Assembly: GCF_038049925.1 (NCBI RefSeq)
Contig: NZ_CP145809.1
Location: forward strand, 558,001 to 622,000
Source of the DNA: Georgenia sp. M64
GTDB taxonomy: Bacteria; Actinomycetota; Actinomycetes; Actinomycetales; Actinomycetaceae
DNA length: 64,000 nt
Reading direction: 5' to 3'
Under the pieces are notes generated by a model, which saw only the letters and a program-made list of their open reading frames with translations, was not told where the DNA came from and made no database searches. The position numbers and the translations under genes were made by a program. Below are positions 15,946 to 25,287 of this stretch, piece by piece; the first letter of the stretch is position 1, and every line of letters starts with the position of its first letter.

Positions 15946-16775
15946 TCCGCCTCCTCACGCTCAACCTCCAGCACGGGCGGCCGGTCGCCGGCACACACGC
16001 ACGCGAGACCGCGAACGTCGCGCAGCCGGGCGAACCAACCCCTTGGGGCCGTGCCCCCACCGGGCCGTCCCACGCCCTGCTCGCGGCCGCCGAGCAGGTC
16101 GCGGCCGCCCGTCCCGACGTCGTCCTCCTCCAGGAGGTCGACCGTGGTCAGCGACGCTCCGGCGGGATCGACCAGACGGCGTTCCTCGCCGGGGCGCTGG
16201 GCCTGCGCCACCACAGGTTCGCGCCGTCGCTGCTCGGCTCGGCCACCGGCCTGCGCCTGACCGCGCCGGGTCTGCTGCCCGTGCGGTGGCGGGCCGGGCG
16301 GGCGGGCTACGGCGTGGCGATCCTCAGCCGGCACCCGGTCCGCTCGTGGCACGTGCTGCGCCTGCGAGGCGGGGGTCTGCGACGGCACCCGGCGGGCACC
16401 CTGGCGTACGACGCGGGACGGGTGGCGCTCGCCGCGGTCGTGGACACCCCGGACGGTCCGCTGACGGTGCTCACCACGCACCTGTCGGTCGAGCCCACCA
16501 CCGCCCGCACCCAGCTCGCCCGCGCCGCCGGCGCGCTGAGCACCCTCCCCGGGCCGCGCGTCCTCGGCGGTGACCTCAACCTCGACCCGGCCGACGTCGC
16601 CGCCGTGACCGGGCTGGGCCCCCTGGCGACGGCGCCGACGTTCACCAACCGCCGGCCGCGGCGCCAGCTCGACCACCTCCTCGGCGACGGCGTCCGGGCG
16701 GCTGGTCCCGGCCGGCCCTACCACCTCCCGGTCTCCGACCACGCCGGCCTCGGCGCGGACGTCGTGCTCGGCTGA
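15942..16775 (+). CDS. Endonuclease/exonuclease/phosphatase-family hydrolase
   Basis: A 277-residue EEP-fold phosphodiesterase or phosphatase. The motifs run in order: LTLNLQHGR (metal Asn), LLQEVDRGQ (metal Glu), [11 protein letters not shown] (Asp/Asn) and [13 protein letters not shown] (catalytic Asp-His). No signal peptide is visible. It is coupled to msrB by a GTGA overlap. Family members cleave phosphodiesters in DNA, sphingomyelin or inositol phosphates; the substrate is unassigned. Confidence 0.88.
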   Translation: MIRLLTLNLQHGRPVAGTHARETANVAQPGEPTPWGRAPTGPSHALLAAAEQVAAARPDVVLLQEVDRGQRRSGGIDQTAFLAGALGLRHHRFAPSLLGSATGLRLTAPGLLPVRWRAGRAGYGVAILSRHPVRSWHVLRLRGGGLRRHPAGTLAYDAGRVALAAVVDTPDGPLTVLTTHLSVEPTTARTQLARAAGALSTLPGPRVLGGDLNLDPADVAAVTGLGPLATAPTFTNRRPRRQLDHLLGDGVRAAGPGRPYHLPVSDHAGLGADVVLG

Positions 16776-16830
16776 CGACGACGCGGTGGAACAATGACCG
16801 CCGGTCCAGGTCGGCGGGGGAGTGGTGTGC

Positions 16831-17751
16831 GTGGGTGGGGTGCTCACCGGCTTCTTCTCCCTCGGCGTCGTCGTCGCGCTGGGCTACCTCCTGGCGCGTC
16901 ACGACGTTCTCGGTCCCGGCGCCGACCGGGTCCTGAGCAAGCTCACGTTCTTCGCCGCGACACCGGCGCTGATGTTCCGCACGCTCGCGGGCGCCGACGT
17001 CGGCGCCGTGTTCTCGACCGGTGCCCTGGTCACCGTCGCCACGGCGGTGACCATGGCGGTGCTCTACGCCGTGCTCGCGGCGGTGCTCCTGCGCCGCCGG
17101 GGCGCCGAGGTGACGATCGGCGCGCTGACGGCGAGCTACGTCAACGCCGGCAACCTCGGCATCCCCATCCTCGTGTTCGCCGTCGGCGACGCGACCGCCA
17201 TCGCCCCGGTCCTGCTCCTGCAGCTGCTCGTGATGGTCCCCGTCGCCTTCACCGTCCTGGACCGGCAGACCGGGCGGCGCGGCGTCTCCCGCCTCGACGC
17301 CGTCACCGGGCCGCTGCGCAACCCGCTGGTCATCGGTGTCGGGGCAGGCCTCGTGGTGGCGCTGACCGGGGTGCGGCTGCCCGAGCCCGTCCTGCTGCCG
17401 GTGGACATCCTCGCCGACATGGCCGTCCCCGTGATGCTCATCGCGTTCGGGCTGTCGCTGCGGGGGGCGCCGCTGCCCGGTCGCGGCGAGGTGCGGGCGC
17501 CGATGTGGCTCGCGGCCGTCCTGAAGTCGCTCGTCGCCCCGGCGCTCGCGTACGTCCTCGGCCGGGCGGCGGGCCTGACCGGCGACGCCCTCCTCGCCCC
17601 GGTCGTGGTCGCCGCCCTGCCGAGCGCGCAGAACGTGTTCGTCTACGCCATGCGGTACGGGCGGGCGGTGGCGCTGGCCCGCGAGGTCATCCTCATCACG
17701 ACGATCGCCTCGGTCGCGGTGGTCGTGGCCCTCACGGCGGTCCTCGGGTGA
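16831..17751 (+). CDS. AEC-family (auxin-efflux-carrier-like) permease
   Basis: About 306 residues and roughly ten transmembrane helices with an inverted-repeat arrangement. Diagnostic stretches include GYLLARHDVLG, NAGNLGIPILVFAVGD and a late LPSAQNVFVYAMRYG helix. AEC permeases export organic acids or amino-acid derivatives. GTG 16831 was chosen because GGGGGAG lies eight bases upstream; earlier in-frame GTGs at 16822 and 16825 sit on or right against that site. The stop overlaps the start of the DMT transporter (GTGA). Confidence 0.88.
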   Translation: MGGVLTGFFSLGVVVALGYLLARHDVLGPGADRVLSKLTFFAATPALMFRTLAGADVGAVFSTGALVTVATAVTMAVLYAVLAAVLLRRRGAEVTIGALTASYVNAGNLGIPILVFAVGDATAIAPVLLLQLLVMVPVAFTVLDRQTGRRGVSRLDAVTGPLRNPLVIGVGAGLVVALTGVRLPEPVLLPVDILADMAVPVMLIAFGLSLRGAPLPGRGEVRAPMWLAAVLKSLVAPALAYVLGRAAGLTGDALLAPVVVAALPSAQNVFVYAMRYGRAVALAREVILITTIASVAVVVALTAVLG

Positions 17752-18701
17752 GCGACGCGGAGGGCCCGGGCGGGCCGGTACCAGGGGGAGCGGTCGGCGG
17801 CGCCGGGGTCGGTGGCCCAAGAGCCGGCAGCCCAGGGCCCGGCAGCCCGGGCGACGGCGGCCGGGGCCGACCGGTCGTCCCCGCGCCGGCGCTGTTCATG
17901 GCGTCGGGGGTCAGCCTGTACCTCGGCGCGGCGCTCGCGGTCTCGCTCTTCGCCGTCCTGCCGCCCGCCGACGTCGCCTGGTGGCGCATCGCCGTCGCCG
18001 CCGTCTTCCTCCTGCTGTGGCGGCGTCCCTGGCGCCGGACCTGGACCTGGCGCACCGCCGCGGGCTCGGCCCTGTTCGGGGTCGTGCTCGGCGGTATGAA
18101 CCTCCTCTTCTACGGCGCCATCGCCCACCTGCCCCTGGGCACGGCGGTTTCCCTGGAGTACCTCGGGCCGGTCGCCGTCGCCGCACTCACCGGTCGCGGG
18201 CTCCGGGCCCGGCTCGCGCTCGTCCTCGCCGCGGGCGGGGTGCTGGCGATCAGCGGGTTCGGGGTGGACTGGTCCGCGCCGGGCACCGCGGCGGGGGTGG
18301 GCCTCGCCCTCGCGGCCGGGGCGTCCTGGGCGGGGTACATCCTCCTCGGCCGGCGCATCGCCGCGGGGCGCAGCGGTCTGGACTCCCTGTCCCTGGCGAT
18401 GCCCGTCTCGGCGCTCGTCTACGCCCCGGTGGCCGCCGGCACGGTGGGGAGCGTCACGAGCGACCCCGCGCTCCTGCTCGCCGTCGTCGGGGTCGGTGTC
18501 CTGTCCTCCCTCGTCCCGTACGCCATCGAGCAGGTGGCGCTCACCCGGCTGCCCGCGGTGACCTTCGCGCTGCTGACCTCGCTGCTGCCGGCGACGTCGC
18601 TGCTCGTCGGTCTCCTCGTCCTGCGGCAGGTCCCCAGCGTCGGCGAGGTCCTCGGCCTCGTCCTCGTCTCCGCCGCCGTCGCGCTGGCGACGCGGGAGTA
18701 G
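17748..18701 (+). CDS. DMT-superfamily (EamA/RhaT) transporter
   Basis: About 317 residues. A Gly/Pro-rich N-terminal tail of about 45 residues precedes ten transmembrane helices in two EamA repeats. Characteristic phrases are WWRIAVAAVFLLLWRRPWR, FYGAIAHLPLGTAVSLEYLGPVAVA and PYAIEQVALTRLPAVTFALLTSLLPATSLLVG, similar to RhtA-type threonine/homoserine exporters. Translation is coupled to the AEC permease. The substrate is inferred only at family level. Confidence 0.88.
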   Translation: MSDAEGPGGPVPGGAVGGAGVGGPRAGSPGPGSPGDGGRGRPVVPAPALFMASGVSLYLGAALAVSLFAVLPPADVAWWRIAVAAVFLLLWRRPWRRTWTWRTAAGSALFGVVLGGMNLLFYGAIAHLPLGTAVSLEYLGPVAVAALTGRGLRARLALVLAAGGVLAISGFGVDWSAPGTAAGVGLALAAGASWAGYILLGRRIAAGRSGLDSLSLAMPVSALVYAPVAAGTVGSVTSDPALLLAVVGVGVLSSLVPYAIEQVALTRLPAVTFALLTSLLPATSLLVGLLVLRQVPSVGEVLGLVLVSAAVALATRE

Positions 18702-18720
18702 GACGCGGGAGTGGCCCGGC

Positions 18721-19425
18721 TCAGCCGGGCGGGACAGGCGGCCCGGGCTGCGCGGGCGGCCCGAGGAGGGTCGGTGGCCCGGGCACAGCGGGCGGACCGA
18801 CCCGGGCGGCGACCCGCTCCAGCCAGCCCGGCGGCAGCCAGGCCCCGCCGGCGAGCCGGGGATGCTCCGGGTAGCGGTCCAGGGCCCACATGGCGAAGAC
18901 GAGCTCGGCCCAGTCGGTCTCGAGCAGCCAGCGCACCGGTCCGGTGGTCGAGCGCCCCGTGAGGTCCACGAGACCGCGGCGGCCCACCTCGCACGCGTCC
19001 ACCGCCGTCCAGGGCCAGGGGGAGACCCCGTGCGGGCCGGAGAGGTAGAAGCCGTGGGTCGAGACCGTGAGGAGGCCGCCGCCCGCCTCGACCCACCGCG
19101 GCCGGGCCGCGCGCTCCGCCTGCCGCTTCCGGCGGCTGTTGCCCCAAGCCTGGCCGACGGCGACCGCCGCGGTGGCGGCCAGCCCCACCGCGCCCGTGGC
19201 GAAGAAGAACGCCGAGCTCTTCTGGTACGTCGCGTCCCCGGCAGCGAGCACGTACCGGGTGAACGGTCCCGCGGCGAGCACCACCTCGTCGCCGTCGAGG
19301 CTCGGCCGGACCGGTGAGGGGACGGGGACGGGCGGGTGGGGCACCCGTCCGGCGGCGCGGGCGGCGGCGATGGCGCAGGTGTGCCACAGCGCCGCGTCCG
19401 GGCCGGTCAGGCTCTCCCACCCCAC
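18721..19425 (-). CDS. Conserved hypothetical single-pass membrane protein
   Basis: About 234 residues. The N-terminal half (about 1-65) is followed by a transmembrane segment (SSAFFFATGAVGLAATAAVAVGQAW), a basic stop-transfer region (NSRRKRQAERAARP) and a C-terminal domain with Trp-rich phrases (PWPWTAVDACEV, RWLLETDWAELVFAMWAL) ending in a PPAVPGPPTLLGPP proline tail. I do not recognise the family. GTG 19425 is supported by a TAGGTT -10 box seven bases upstream. It converges on the DMT transporter. Confidence 0.65.
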   Translation of the reverse strand: MGWESLTGPDAALWHTCAIAAARAAGRVPHPPVPVPSPVRPSLDGDEVVLAAGPFTRYVLAAGDATYQKSSAFFFATGAVGLAATAAVAVGQAWGNSRRKRQAERAARPRWVEAGGGLLTVSTHGFYLSGPHGVSPWPWTAVDACEVGRRGLVDLTGRSTTGPVRWLLETDWAELVFAMWALDRYPEHPRLAGGAWLPPGWLERVAARVGPPAVPGPPTLLGPPAQPGPPVPPG

Positions 19426-19432
19426 GGGCACC

Positions 19433-19438
19433 AACCTA
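19433..19438 (-). promoter_or_regulatory. -10 box of a probable leaderless promoter
   Basis: TAGGTT on the minus strand lies seven bases before the GTG at 19425, with no ribosome site between them. Confidence 0.4.
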
Positions 19439-19651
19439 CGTCGGCCACCCGCGGCGCGGGGGACGTGACGGGCGCCTCGCCGGGCCATCGGCCCTGATGA
19501 GGCGCGGGCGTGCCATACTTGGGGCAGGGAAGCGCCCGACTGCGGCGCCCCGACATCGCACTGCACGGCCACCGCGCCGGCGGGTCCACCGCCGATGACG
19601 AGTGAGCGGAGATGCCTGCGGTGACCTCTTTGACTGAGAGAAGCACCCCTC

Positions 19652-21202
19652 GTGCCCCAGAACTCCTCTGCGCCCGCCTCCTTCGACGCCCTCGGTGTCC
19701 CGAAGAAGCTCACGGCGAGCCTGACCACCCGCGGCATCGCCGCCCCGTTCCCCATCCAGGCCGCGACGCTGCCCGACACCCTCGCCGGCCGCGACGTCCT
19801 CGGCCGGGGCCGCACCGGCTCCGGCAAGACCCTCGCCTTCTCGCTGCCGCTGGTGGCCCGCCTGGCCGCGCTCGTGCCGTCAGGGGAGACCATCCCCGGG
19901 CGCTCGCAGCCGGGCCGTCCCCGTGGCCTCGTGCTGGCCCCGACGCGTGAGCTCGCCACCCAGATCGCCGAGACCGTCACCCCGCTGGCCACCGCCGCCG
20001 GGCTGAAGGTCATGACGATCTTCGGTGGCGTCAACCAGACCCGCCAGGTCGAGACGCTGCGCCGCGGCGTCGACATCGTCGTCGCCACCCCCGGCCGGCT
20101 CGAGGACCTCATGGGTCAGCGCCACGTCGTGCTCGACGCCGTCGCCGTGACCGTCCTGGACGAGGCCGACCACATGGCCGACCTCGGCTTCCTCCCCGGT
20201 GTCACGCGGATCCTGCGTGCGACCCCGGCCGGCACGCAGCGGCTGCTCTTCTCCGCCACCCTCGACCGGGGCGTGGACAAGCTCGTCAAGCAGTTCCTCG
20301 ACCGGCCTCTCGTGCACAGCGTCGACCCGGCCGAGTCCGCGGTGACGTCCATGGAGCACCACGTCTTCCTCGTCGGCGACGCCACCGAGAAGACCGAGCT
20401 CGTGCACGCCCTCGCCTCGGGCAGCTCGCGGCGGCTGCTCTTCACCCGCACCAAGCACCAGGCCAAGAAGCTCGCCCGTCAGCTCACGTCCAACGGCATC
20501 CCGGCCGTCGAGCTGCACGGGAACCTCTCGCAGAACGCCCGCGAGCGGGGCCTGGACGCGTTCACCTCCGGCGACGTGCGCGTCATGGTGGCCACCGACA
20601 TCGCCGCCCGCGGCATCCACGTCGACGACATCGACCTCGTCGTGCACGTCGACCCGCCCGCCGAGCACAAGGCGTACCTGCACCGCTCCGGGCGGACCGC
20701 TCGCGCCGGCAACGGCGGCGACGTCGTCACCCTCGTCCTGCCCGAGCAGCGCGGTGACTTCCGCGCCCTCGCCCGCGCGGCGAAGATCGACGCCGCCCCG
20801 GTGCGCGTCGGTGCCACCGACGACAAGGTCCTCGCGCTCGTGGGCGAGCTCGCCCCGGCCGTGAGCGCCGACAAGGCGCACGCCGCCGCGTCGCGCAAGC
20901 CCGTGGCCCAGCCGCAGGGCACTGGTCGCCGGCGCGGCGGCGCCGGGCGGTCCGGCGCACCGACCGACGGTGGCGCGGTCCGCGGCGGGCGTACCGGTGG
21001 CGCCGGGCGTTCCGGCGCCCGCTCGGGCGCCGGCCGTTCCACCGGCGGCGCCGGTCGAGCCGACGGTGGCGGTCGTTCCGACGGCGGTCGCTCCGGCGGC
21101 TCGCGCACCGTGTGGTCATCCTCGGGGGAGCGCTCGGGCGAGAGCGTCGGCCGGTCGTCGCGCGGCAGCCGCCGGGCGACGTCGCCGTCCCGCTCGGTCT
21201 GA
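19652..21202 (+). CDS. DEAD-box ATP-dependent RNA helicase
   Basis: A 516-residue helicase with the full motif series: the Q-motif region TTRGIAAPFPIQ, motif I GRTGSGKT, Ia PTRELATQI, Ib TPGRLEDL, II VLDEADHMAD, III SATLD, V ATDIAARGI and VI HRSGRTARAG. A tail of about 110 residues (from about 410) is Gly/Arg/Ser-rich and probably binds RNA, as in cold-shock or ribosome-assembly helicases. The GTG at 19652 follows GAGAGAAG at a spacing of about 11. The 220-base leader upstream has no obvious second gene. Confidence 0.94.
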   Translation: MPQNSSAPASFDALGVPKKLTASLTTRGIAAPFPIQAATLPDTLAGRDVLGRGRTGSGKTLAFSLPLVARLAALVPSGETIPGRSQPGRPRGLVLAPTRELATQIAETVTPLATAAGLKVMTIFGGVNQTRQVETLRRGVDIVVATPGRLEDLMGQRHVVLDAVAVTVLDEADHMADLGFLPGVTRILRATPAGTQRLLFSATLDRGVDKLVKQFLDRPLVHSVDPAESAVTSMEHHVFLVGDATEKTELVHALASGSSRRLLFTRTKHQAKKLARQLTSNGIPAVELHGNLSQNARERGLDAFTSGDVRVMVATDIAARGIHVDDIDLVVHVDPPAEHKAYLHRSGRTARAGNGGDVVTLVLPEQRGDFRALARAAKIDAAPVRVGATDDKVLALVGELAPAVSADKAHAAASRKPVAQPQGTGRRRGGAGRSGAPTDGGAVRGGRTGGAGRSGARSGAGRSTGGAGRADGGGRSDGGRSGGSRTVWSSSGERSGESVGRSSRGSRRATSPSRSV

Positions 21203-21212
21203 CGATCTGACG

Positions 21213-21254
21213 CCGGGTCGTCCGGTCCGCGCACGCGCGCGGCGGGCGACCCGG
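21213..21254 (+). terminator. Possible terminator after the helicase
   Basis: Arms CCGGGTCG (21213-21220) and CGACCCGG (21247-21254) enclose a GC-rich loop that can fold further. It lies ten bases after the helicase stop. Confidence 0.35.
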
Positions 21255-21417
21255 TCTCGCGTCCGGCGCGCTCGGGAATCACCGCCCGCCCGGCGCCAGC
21301 ACGATGTGATGTTTCCGTAACCGTTTCAACGTGCGGCCCCCTCGCCGACCTGCCACGCTTCCCCTGTTGGATGCAAGGCCGCAGACCGTGGCACACGAAG
21401 GAAGCGAGGAACACCTC

Positions 21418-21687
21418 ATGGGCGAACTCATCGGGCTCATCATCTTCGGCGCCGTGATCGGCGCGCTGGCCCGCCTGTTCATGAAGGGCGACCAGAACAT
21501 CGGCATCATCTGGACGATCATCCTCGGCGCCCTGGGCGCCTGGGTCGGCTCGCTCATCGCGGGCCTGCTGGGCGTGGAGGACACCGCCGGCATCGACTGG
21601 ATCCGGTGGATCATCTCCATCATCATGGCGATCATCTTCATCTCGATCTACATCGGTATCCGTCGCGGCGGTAGCCGTCGCGTCTGA
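21418..21687 (+). CDS. GlsB/YeaQ/YmgE-family stress membrane protein
   Basis: An 89-residue protein made of three hydrophobic segments (GLIIFGAVIGALARLF, IIWTIILGALGAWVGSLIAGLLG, WIRWIISIIMAIIFISIYIGI) ending RRGGSRRV. This is the transglycosylase-associated/GlsB family, small inner-membrane proteins induced by general stress, of unknown mechanism. ATG 21418 follows GGAAGCGAGGAACACCTC. The Ile-rich composition stands out from its neighbours. Confidence 0.92.
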   Translation: MGELIGLIIFGAVIGALARLFMKGDQNIGIIWTIILGALGAWVGSLIAGLLGVEDTAGIDWIRWIISIIMAIIFISIYIGIRRGGSRRV

Positions 21688-21701
21688 CGACGCCGACGGG
21701 C

Positions 21702-21745
21702 ACGACGAAGGCCGGCAGCACCTCGGTGCTGCCGGCCTTCGTCGT
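21702..21745 (+). terminator. Strong bidirectional terminator
   Basis: A 21-bp perfect stem (21702-21722 with 21725-21745) lies between the convergent stops of the GlsB-type gene and the flavodoxin gene, so it can serve both. Confidence 0.8.
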
Positions 21746-21754
21746 TCGTCCGTC

Positions 21755-22273
21755 TCAGGCCGGTAGGGTCGGCGCCGGCACGAGGTCCCGGCTCACCAGG
21801 CCGTCCGCGATCTCGTGGGCGTAGGCGTCCACAGCCGCCCAGTCCCGGAAGTCCCCCACCGGGGCGTGCAGGCCCTCGATGGTGGCGCGGTCGTCGCCGT
21901 CGAGGACCGCCGGGTCGACCGCACCGGGGAAGACGCGGTGGTCGTAGGCGCCGACGGCGGTCGCGATGGAGCTGACGTGGACGTCCTCGGCGCGCTCGCG
22001 CGGGTCGCCGAGGGGACCCGAGGAGAAGAGCCAGACCCCGCGGGTGGCCAGGTCTGCCTCGAGCCGGTGGGCGAGCTCGCGCGCCGCGGGGAGCCAGGTG
22101 CCGGCATACACGGCACTGCCCAGGACGACGGCGTCGATGCCGTCGAGTGTGTCGACCTCACCCGGTGGTCGCTGCGTCACCTCGTGGCCGGCCGACCGGA
22201 GGACCTCGGCCAGACGGTCCGCCGTCGCGGCGGTCGAGCCGTACTTGGTAGCGGCTGTCACGAGGATGTGCAT
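21755..22273 (-). CDS. Flavodoxin-domain protein
   Basis: A 172-residue FMN-binding flavodoxin fold: N-terminal HILVTAATKYGSTAATADRLAE (phosphate-binding loop), VLGSAVYAGTWLPAARELA and LFSSGPLGDP. It resembles the menaquinone-dependent protoporphyrinogen oxidase-like flavodoxins found in actinobacterial hypoxia or stress regulons. The ATG at 22273 has GGGAGGCACC immediately upstream. It is divergent from the multicopper oxidase gene and shares an intergenic region with two DosR-like palindromes. Confidence 0.85.
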   Translation of the reverse strand: MHILVTAATKYGSTAATADRLAEVLRSAGHEVTQRPPGEVDTLDGIDAVVLGSAVYAGTWLPAARELAHRLEADLATRGVWLFSSGPLGDPRERAEDVHVSSIATAVGAYDHRVFPGAVDPAVLDGDDRATIEGLHAPVGDFRDWAAVDAYAHEIADGLVSRDLVPAPTLPA

Positions 22274-22334
22274 GGTGCCTCCCAGCGTCGTCGGTGGTCG
22301 TCCCAGCCTCCCCCAGGACCGTGGCGCGGGTGGT

Positions 22335-22348
22335 GGGACCAACGGCCC
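22335..22348. promoter_or_regulatory. DosR/DevR-like box 1
   Basis: GGGACCAACGGCCC agrees with the mycobacterial DosR core GGGACTWWAGTCCC at 11 of 14 positions. It sits 62 bases upstream of the flavodoxin start, in the divergent spacer with the multicopper oxidase. Its function is inferred from similarity only. Confidence 0.4.
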
Positions 22349-22373
22349 GCGGGTGGGGGCGCCTGCCGTGGTC

Positions 22374-22389
22374 CGGGTCCTAGGACCCG
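22374..22389. promoter_or_regulatory. 16-bp perfect palindrome, DosR-like box 2
   Basis: CGGGTCCTAGGACCCG is fully self-complementary. Its inner 14 bases match the DosR core at 10 of 14 positions. It begins exactly 40 bases after box 1 (about four helical turns) and lies 99 bases before the multicopper oxidase start. Confidence 0.45.
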
Positions 22390-22488
22390 TGCGTCCGACG
22401 GTCGTTCGGCGTATCGATGAGCGTGGGCGCTCACGCGCCCGGCTCGGAGACGGCGCCGCGCCGGGGGGATGAGGACCGGGAGAGTGTC

Positions 22489-24065
22489 ATGGCCGAGATC
22501 AGCAGGCGCAACATGCTCAGGGCGGCGGCCGTGGTGGCCGCGGGGGCGACCGTCGGGGCGCCGGTCGCCGCGCACGCCGCGCGTGGCCGGCCGGGCGGCG
22601 GTGGCGGCACGGGCGGCGGCTCGGGCGGTGGCGGGACGGTGCTCGACCCGCCGGTCGGCGGCCGGTTCGCCGACCCCGTGCTGCTGGCCGACGTCTCGGC
22701 CGACCCCGCCGTCGTCGACGTCGCGCTCACCGCGAGGATGGCCACCGTGACGGTCGGCGGGGCGACGGCGAGCCTCATGACGTACGACGGGCTCCGGCCG
22801 GGTGGGACCATCCGGGCCCGCCGGGACCAGCTGCTGCGGGTCCGGATGCGCAACGACCTGCCGGCGAGCGGCGCCCGGAACATCCTCGGCCACCCGCTCT
22901 ACGACACCAACCTCCACACGCACGGCCTGCACGTCACCCCGGGGGACAACCCCAACGGCACCCACGGGGACAACATGATGGTGATGCTGAGGCCGGGGGA
23001 GAGCACGGTCTACGAGTACGACCTCAGCCTGCAGCGCCCCGGGACGCTGAACTTCTACCACCCCCACCTGCACGGGTCCGTGGCGGACCAGATGTGGGCG
23101 GGCATGGCCGGGGCGCTCGTCGTCGAGGACGAGACCGAGACGCTGTCCGCGTACACGGAACGGGTCATGGTGCTCCAGGACGTCACCGTCGTCGGCAGCG
23201 TCGCCGAGCCCCACGACGCGATGATGGACTACATGCACGGCCTCGAGGGCCGGGCCGTGACCGTCAACGGGTCGTGAACCCGCGGATCGACATCGCCCCC
23301 GGTCAGGTGCAGCGGTGGCGCCTGGTCAACGCCTGCGTCGCGAGGTTCTTCCGGCTCAGCCTCGCCGGTCACACGCTCCACGTCGTCGGTACCGACGGCG
23401 GGCTGCTCGAGAAGCCCTACGCCGTCGGCGAGCTGCTGCTCTCGCCCGGTGAGCGGGTCGACCTGCTCGTCAAGGCGTCGGGCTCGCCGTCGACGTCGTA
23501 CAAGCTGCTCTCCCTGCCCTACAGCCGCCAGGGCGCCATGGGCGGGGACCAGGTCACCCTGGCCACGCTGACGTACGGCGGGAAGCGGACCCGCGTCGAC
23601 CAGACGCTGCCCACCGTGGTCGACCCGGCGGCCACGCGAGCACGGATCGACACCGCCGGCCTCAAGCGGGTGCGCATGGACCTGTCGATGGGGCAGGGCC
23701 ACGGCTACATCAACGGCATCAGCTTCACCGGCCACGACTCGTCGTACATGACGATGTCCGAGCTGGGGACGTGGGAGGTCTGGGAGGTCACCAACTCCAG
23801 CGGGATGGACCACCCCTTCCACCACCACACGAACCACGCGCAGGTGCTCTCCGTCACCGGTGGCGACCCCGGCTACGCGCAGCTGTGGACGAGCGCGGCG
23901 GCGTGGAAGGACGTCACCGTCGTGCCGAGGTGGGGCCGGGTCGAGCTGCTCGTGCCCGTGCGGGACCACGCCGGCATGTCGATGCTGCACTGCCACATCA
24001 TCGAGCACGAGGACATCGGGATGATGGGCGTCTGGCACATCGAGGAGGCGATGGGACCGATGTAG
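22489..24065 (+). pseudogene. Tat-exported multicopper oxidase, interrupted by a frameshift
   Basis: Residues 1-34 form a Tat signal (SRRNMLRAAAVV, then AHA). All four copper-ligand clusters are present: HTHGLHV, HPHLHG, HPFHHHTNHAQV and HCHIIEHEDIGMM. They are split between two frames. The first frame reads to TVNGS and a TGA at 23275-23277; the second continues at VNPRIDIAPGQVQRW. Adding one base near 23268-23276 restores a continuous protein of about 525 residues, so this is a single-base loss. Because the rest is undamaged it may be a sequencing error, a recent inactivation or a phase-variable site. ATG 22489 has GGGAGAG upstream. The gene is divergent from the flavodoxin. Confidence 0.85.
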
Positions 24066-24128
24066 CCGCCGGGCGCCGGCGCGAGATCCCGACGCGCGAG
24101 GACGCGGCCACGTGCCTCGAGCGCCTGC

Positions 24129-25148
24129 TCAGCGCCAGCCGAGGGCCGGCGCGACGTCCTCGACGATCGAACGGAGGAGGTGAGCGTTGTAGTCGACGCC
24201 CAGCTGGTTCGGCACGGTGATCAGGAGCGTGTCGGCCTCCGCGATCGCCTCGTCCTGGGCGAGCCGGCGGACCAGCTCGTCGGGCTCGGCGGCGTACGTC
24301 TTCCCGAACGTCGCTCGCCCGCCCTCCAGCATGCCGACCTGGTCGGTGCTGCGCCGCTCCAGGCCGAAGTAGGCGTGGTCCTCGGCGGTGACGAGGGGGA
24401 AGATGCTGCGGCTCACCGACACCCGTGGCTCGTGGGCGTGCCCGGCGGCGCGCCACGCATCACGGAACCGGCGGATCTGCTCCGCCTGGAGCTCGTGGAA
24501 CGGTACGCCGGTGTCCTCCGTGAGCAGCGTCGAGCTCATGAGGTTCATCCCCTGGGTCCCGGCCCACTCGGCCGTGGCCCGGCTCCCGGCGCCCCACCAG
24601 ATCCGCTCACGCAGACCTTCCGAGTACGGCTCCACCCGGAGCAGACCCGGCGGGTTGGGGAACATCGGTCGCGGGCTGGGCTCGGCGAAGCCCTCGCCGG
24701 TGATCACCTCGAGGAACCGGGCGGTGTGGCGTCGTGCCATGTCGGCGTCGCTCTCACCCTCGGCGGGGTGGTGGGCGAAGTGCCGGTAGCCCTCGATCAC
24801 CTGCTCGGGCGAGCCACGGCTGATGCCGAGCTGGAGGCGTCCGCCGGAGATGAGGTCGGCCGCCCCGGCGTCCTCCGCCATGTAGAGCGGGTTCTCGTAG
24901 CGCATGTCGATCACGCCCGTGCCGATCTCGATGCGGCTGGTCCGTGCCCCGACGGCCGCCAGCAGCGGGAACGGGGACGCGAGCTGCCTGGCGAAGTGGT
25001 GGACCCGGAAGTAGGCGCCGTCGGCCCCCGCCTCCTCGGCCGCGACCGCGAGGTCGATCGACTGCAGCAGCACGTCGGAGGCGGACCGGGTCGCGGACTG
25101 GGGGTGCGGGGTCCAGTGACCGAAGGAGAGGAAGCCGATGCGTTTCAC
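24129..25148 (-). CDS. LLM-class flavin-dependent oxidoreductase
   Basis: A 339-residue luciferase-like monooxygenase (TIM barrel, FMN or F420). Characteristic features are KRIGFLSFGHW at the N-terminus, AAEEAGADGAYFRVHHF, RIEIGTGVIDMRYENP, DLISGGRLQLGISRGSPEQ and WWGAGSRATAEWAG. The GTG at 25148 starts VKRIGF; GGGAGGA lies 13 bases upstream, rather far. It is divergent from a TetR regulator 184 bases away and may be one of its targets. The substrate is unknown. Confidence 0.9.
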   Translation of the reverse strand: MKRIGFLSFGHWTPHPQSATRSASDVLLQSIDLAVAAEEAGADGAYFRVHHFARQLASPFPLLAAVGARTSRIEIGTGVIDMRYENPLYMAEDAGAADLISGGRLQLGISRGSPEQVIEGYRHFAHHPAEGESDADMARRHTARFLEVITGEGFAEPSPRPMFPNPPGLLRVEPYSEGLRERIWWGAGSRATAEWAGTQGMNLMSSTLLTEDTGVPFHELQAEQIRRFRDAWRAAGHAHEPRVSVSRSIFPLVTAEDHAYFGLERRSTDQVGMLEGGRATFGKTYAAEPDELVRRLAQDEAIAEADTLLITVPNQLGVDYNAHLLRSIVEDVAPALGWR

Positions 25149-25287
25149 AGGTACGACAACGTCCTCCCTCGCCCGGCATTCCATCGCGACGACCGCACGA
25201 CGGGAACAGAGGGCTGACACCGAGGGGGGAGCAGTCCCTTGGCCCGTTCCGCCACTTCCCTCAGTCGACGCACGTGTGGCACGATGG

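Noticed and set aside
18714-18730. Terminator between the DMT transporter and the convergent hypothetical gene
   Set aside because: The 8-bp arms with a single-base loop overlap the stop codon of the minus-strand gene and cannot form a good hairpin.
23268-23277. Programmed ribosomal frameshift in the multicopper oxidase
   Set aside because: No slippery heptamer and no following pseudoknot or stimulatory hairpin is visible at the join; a lost base explains it better.
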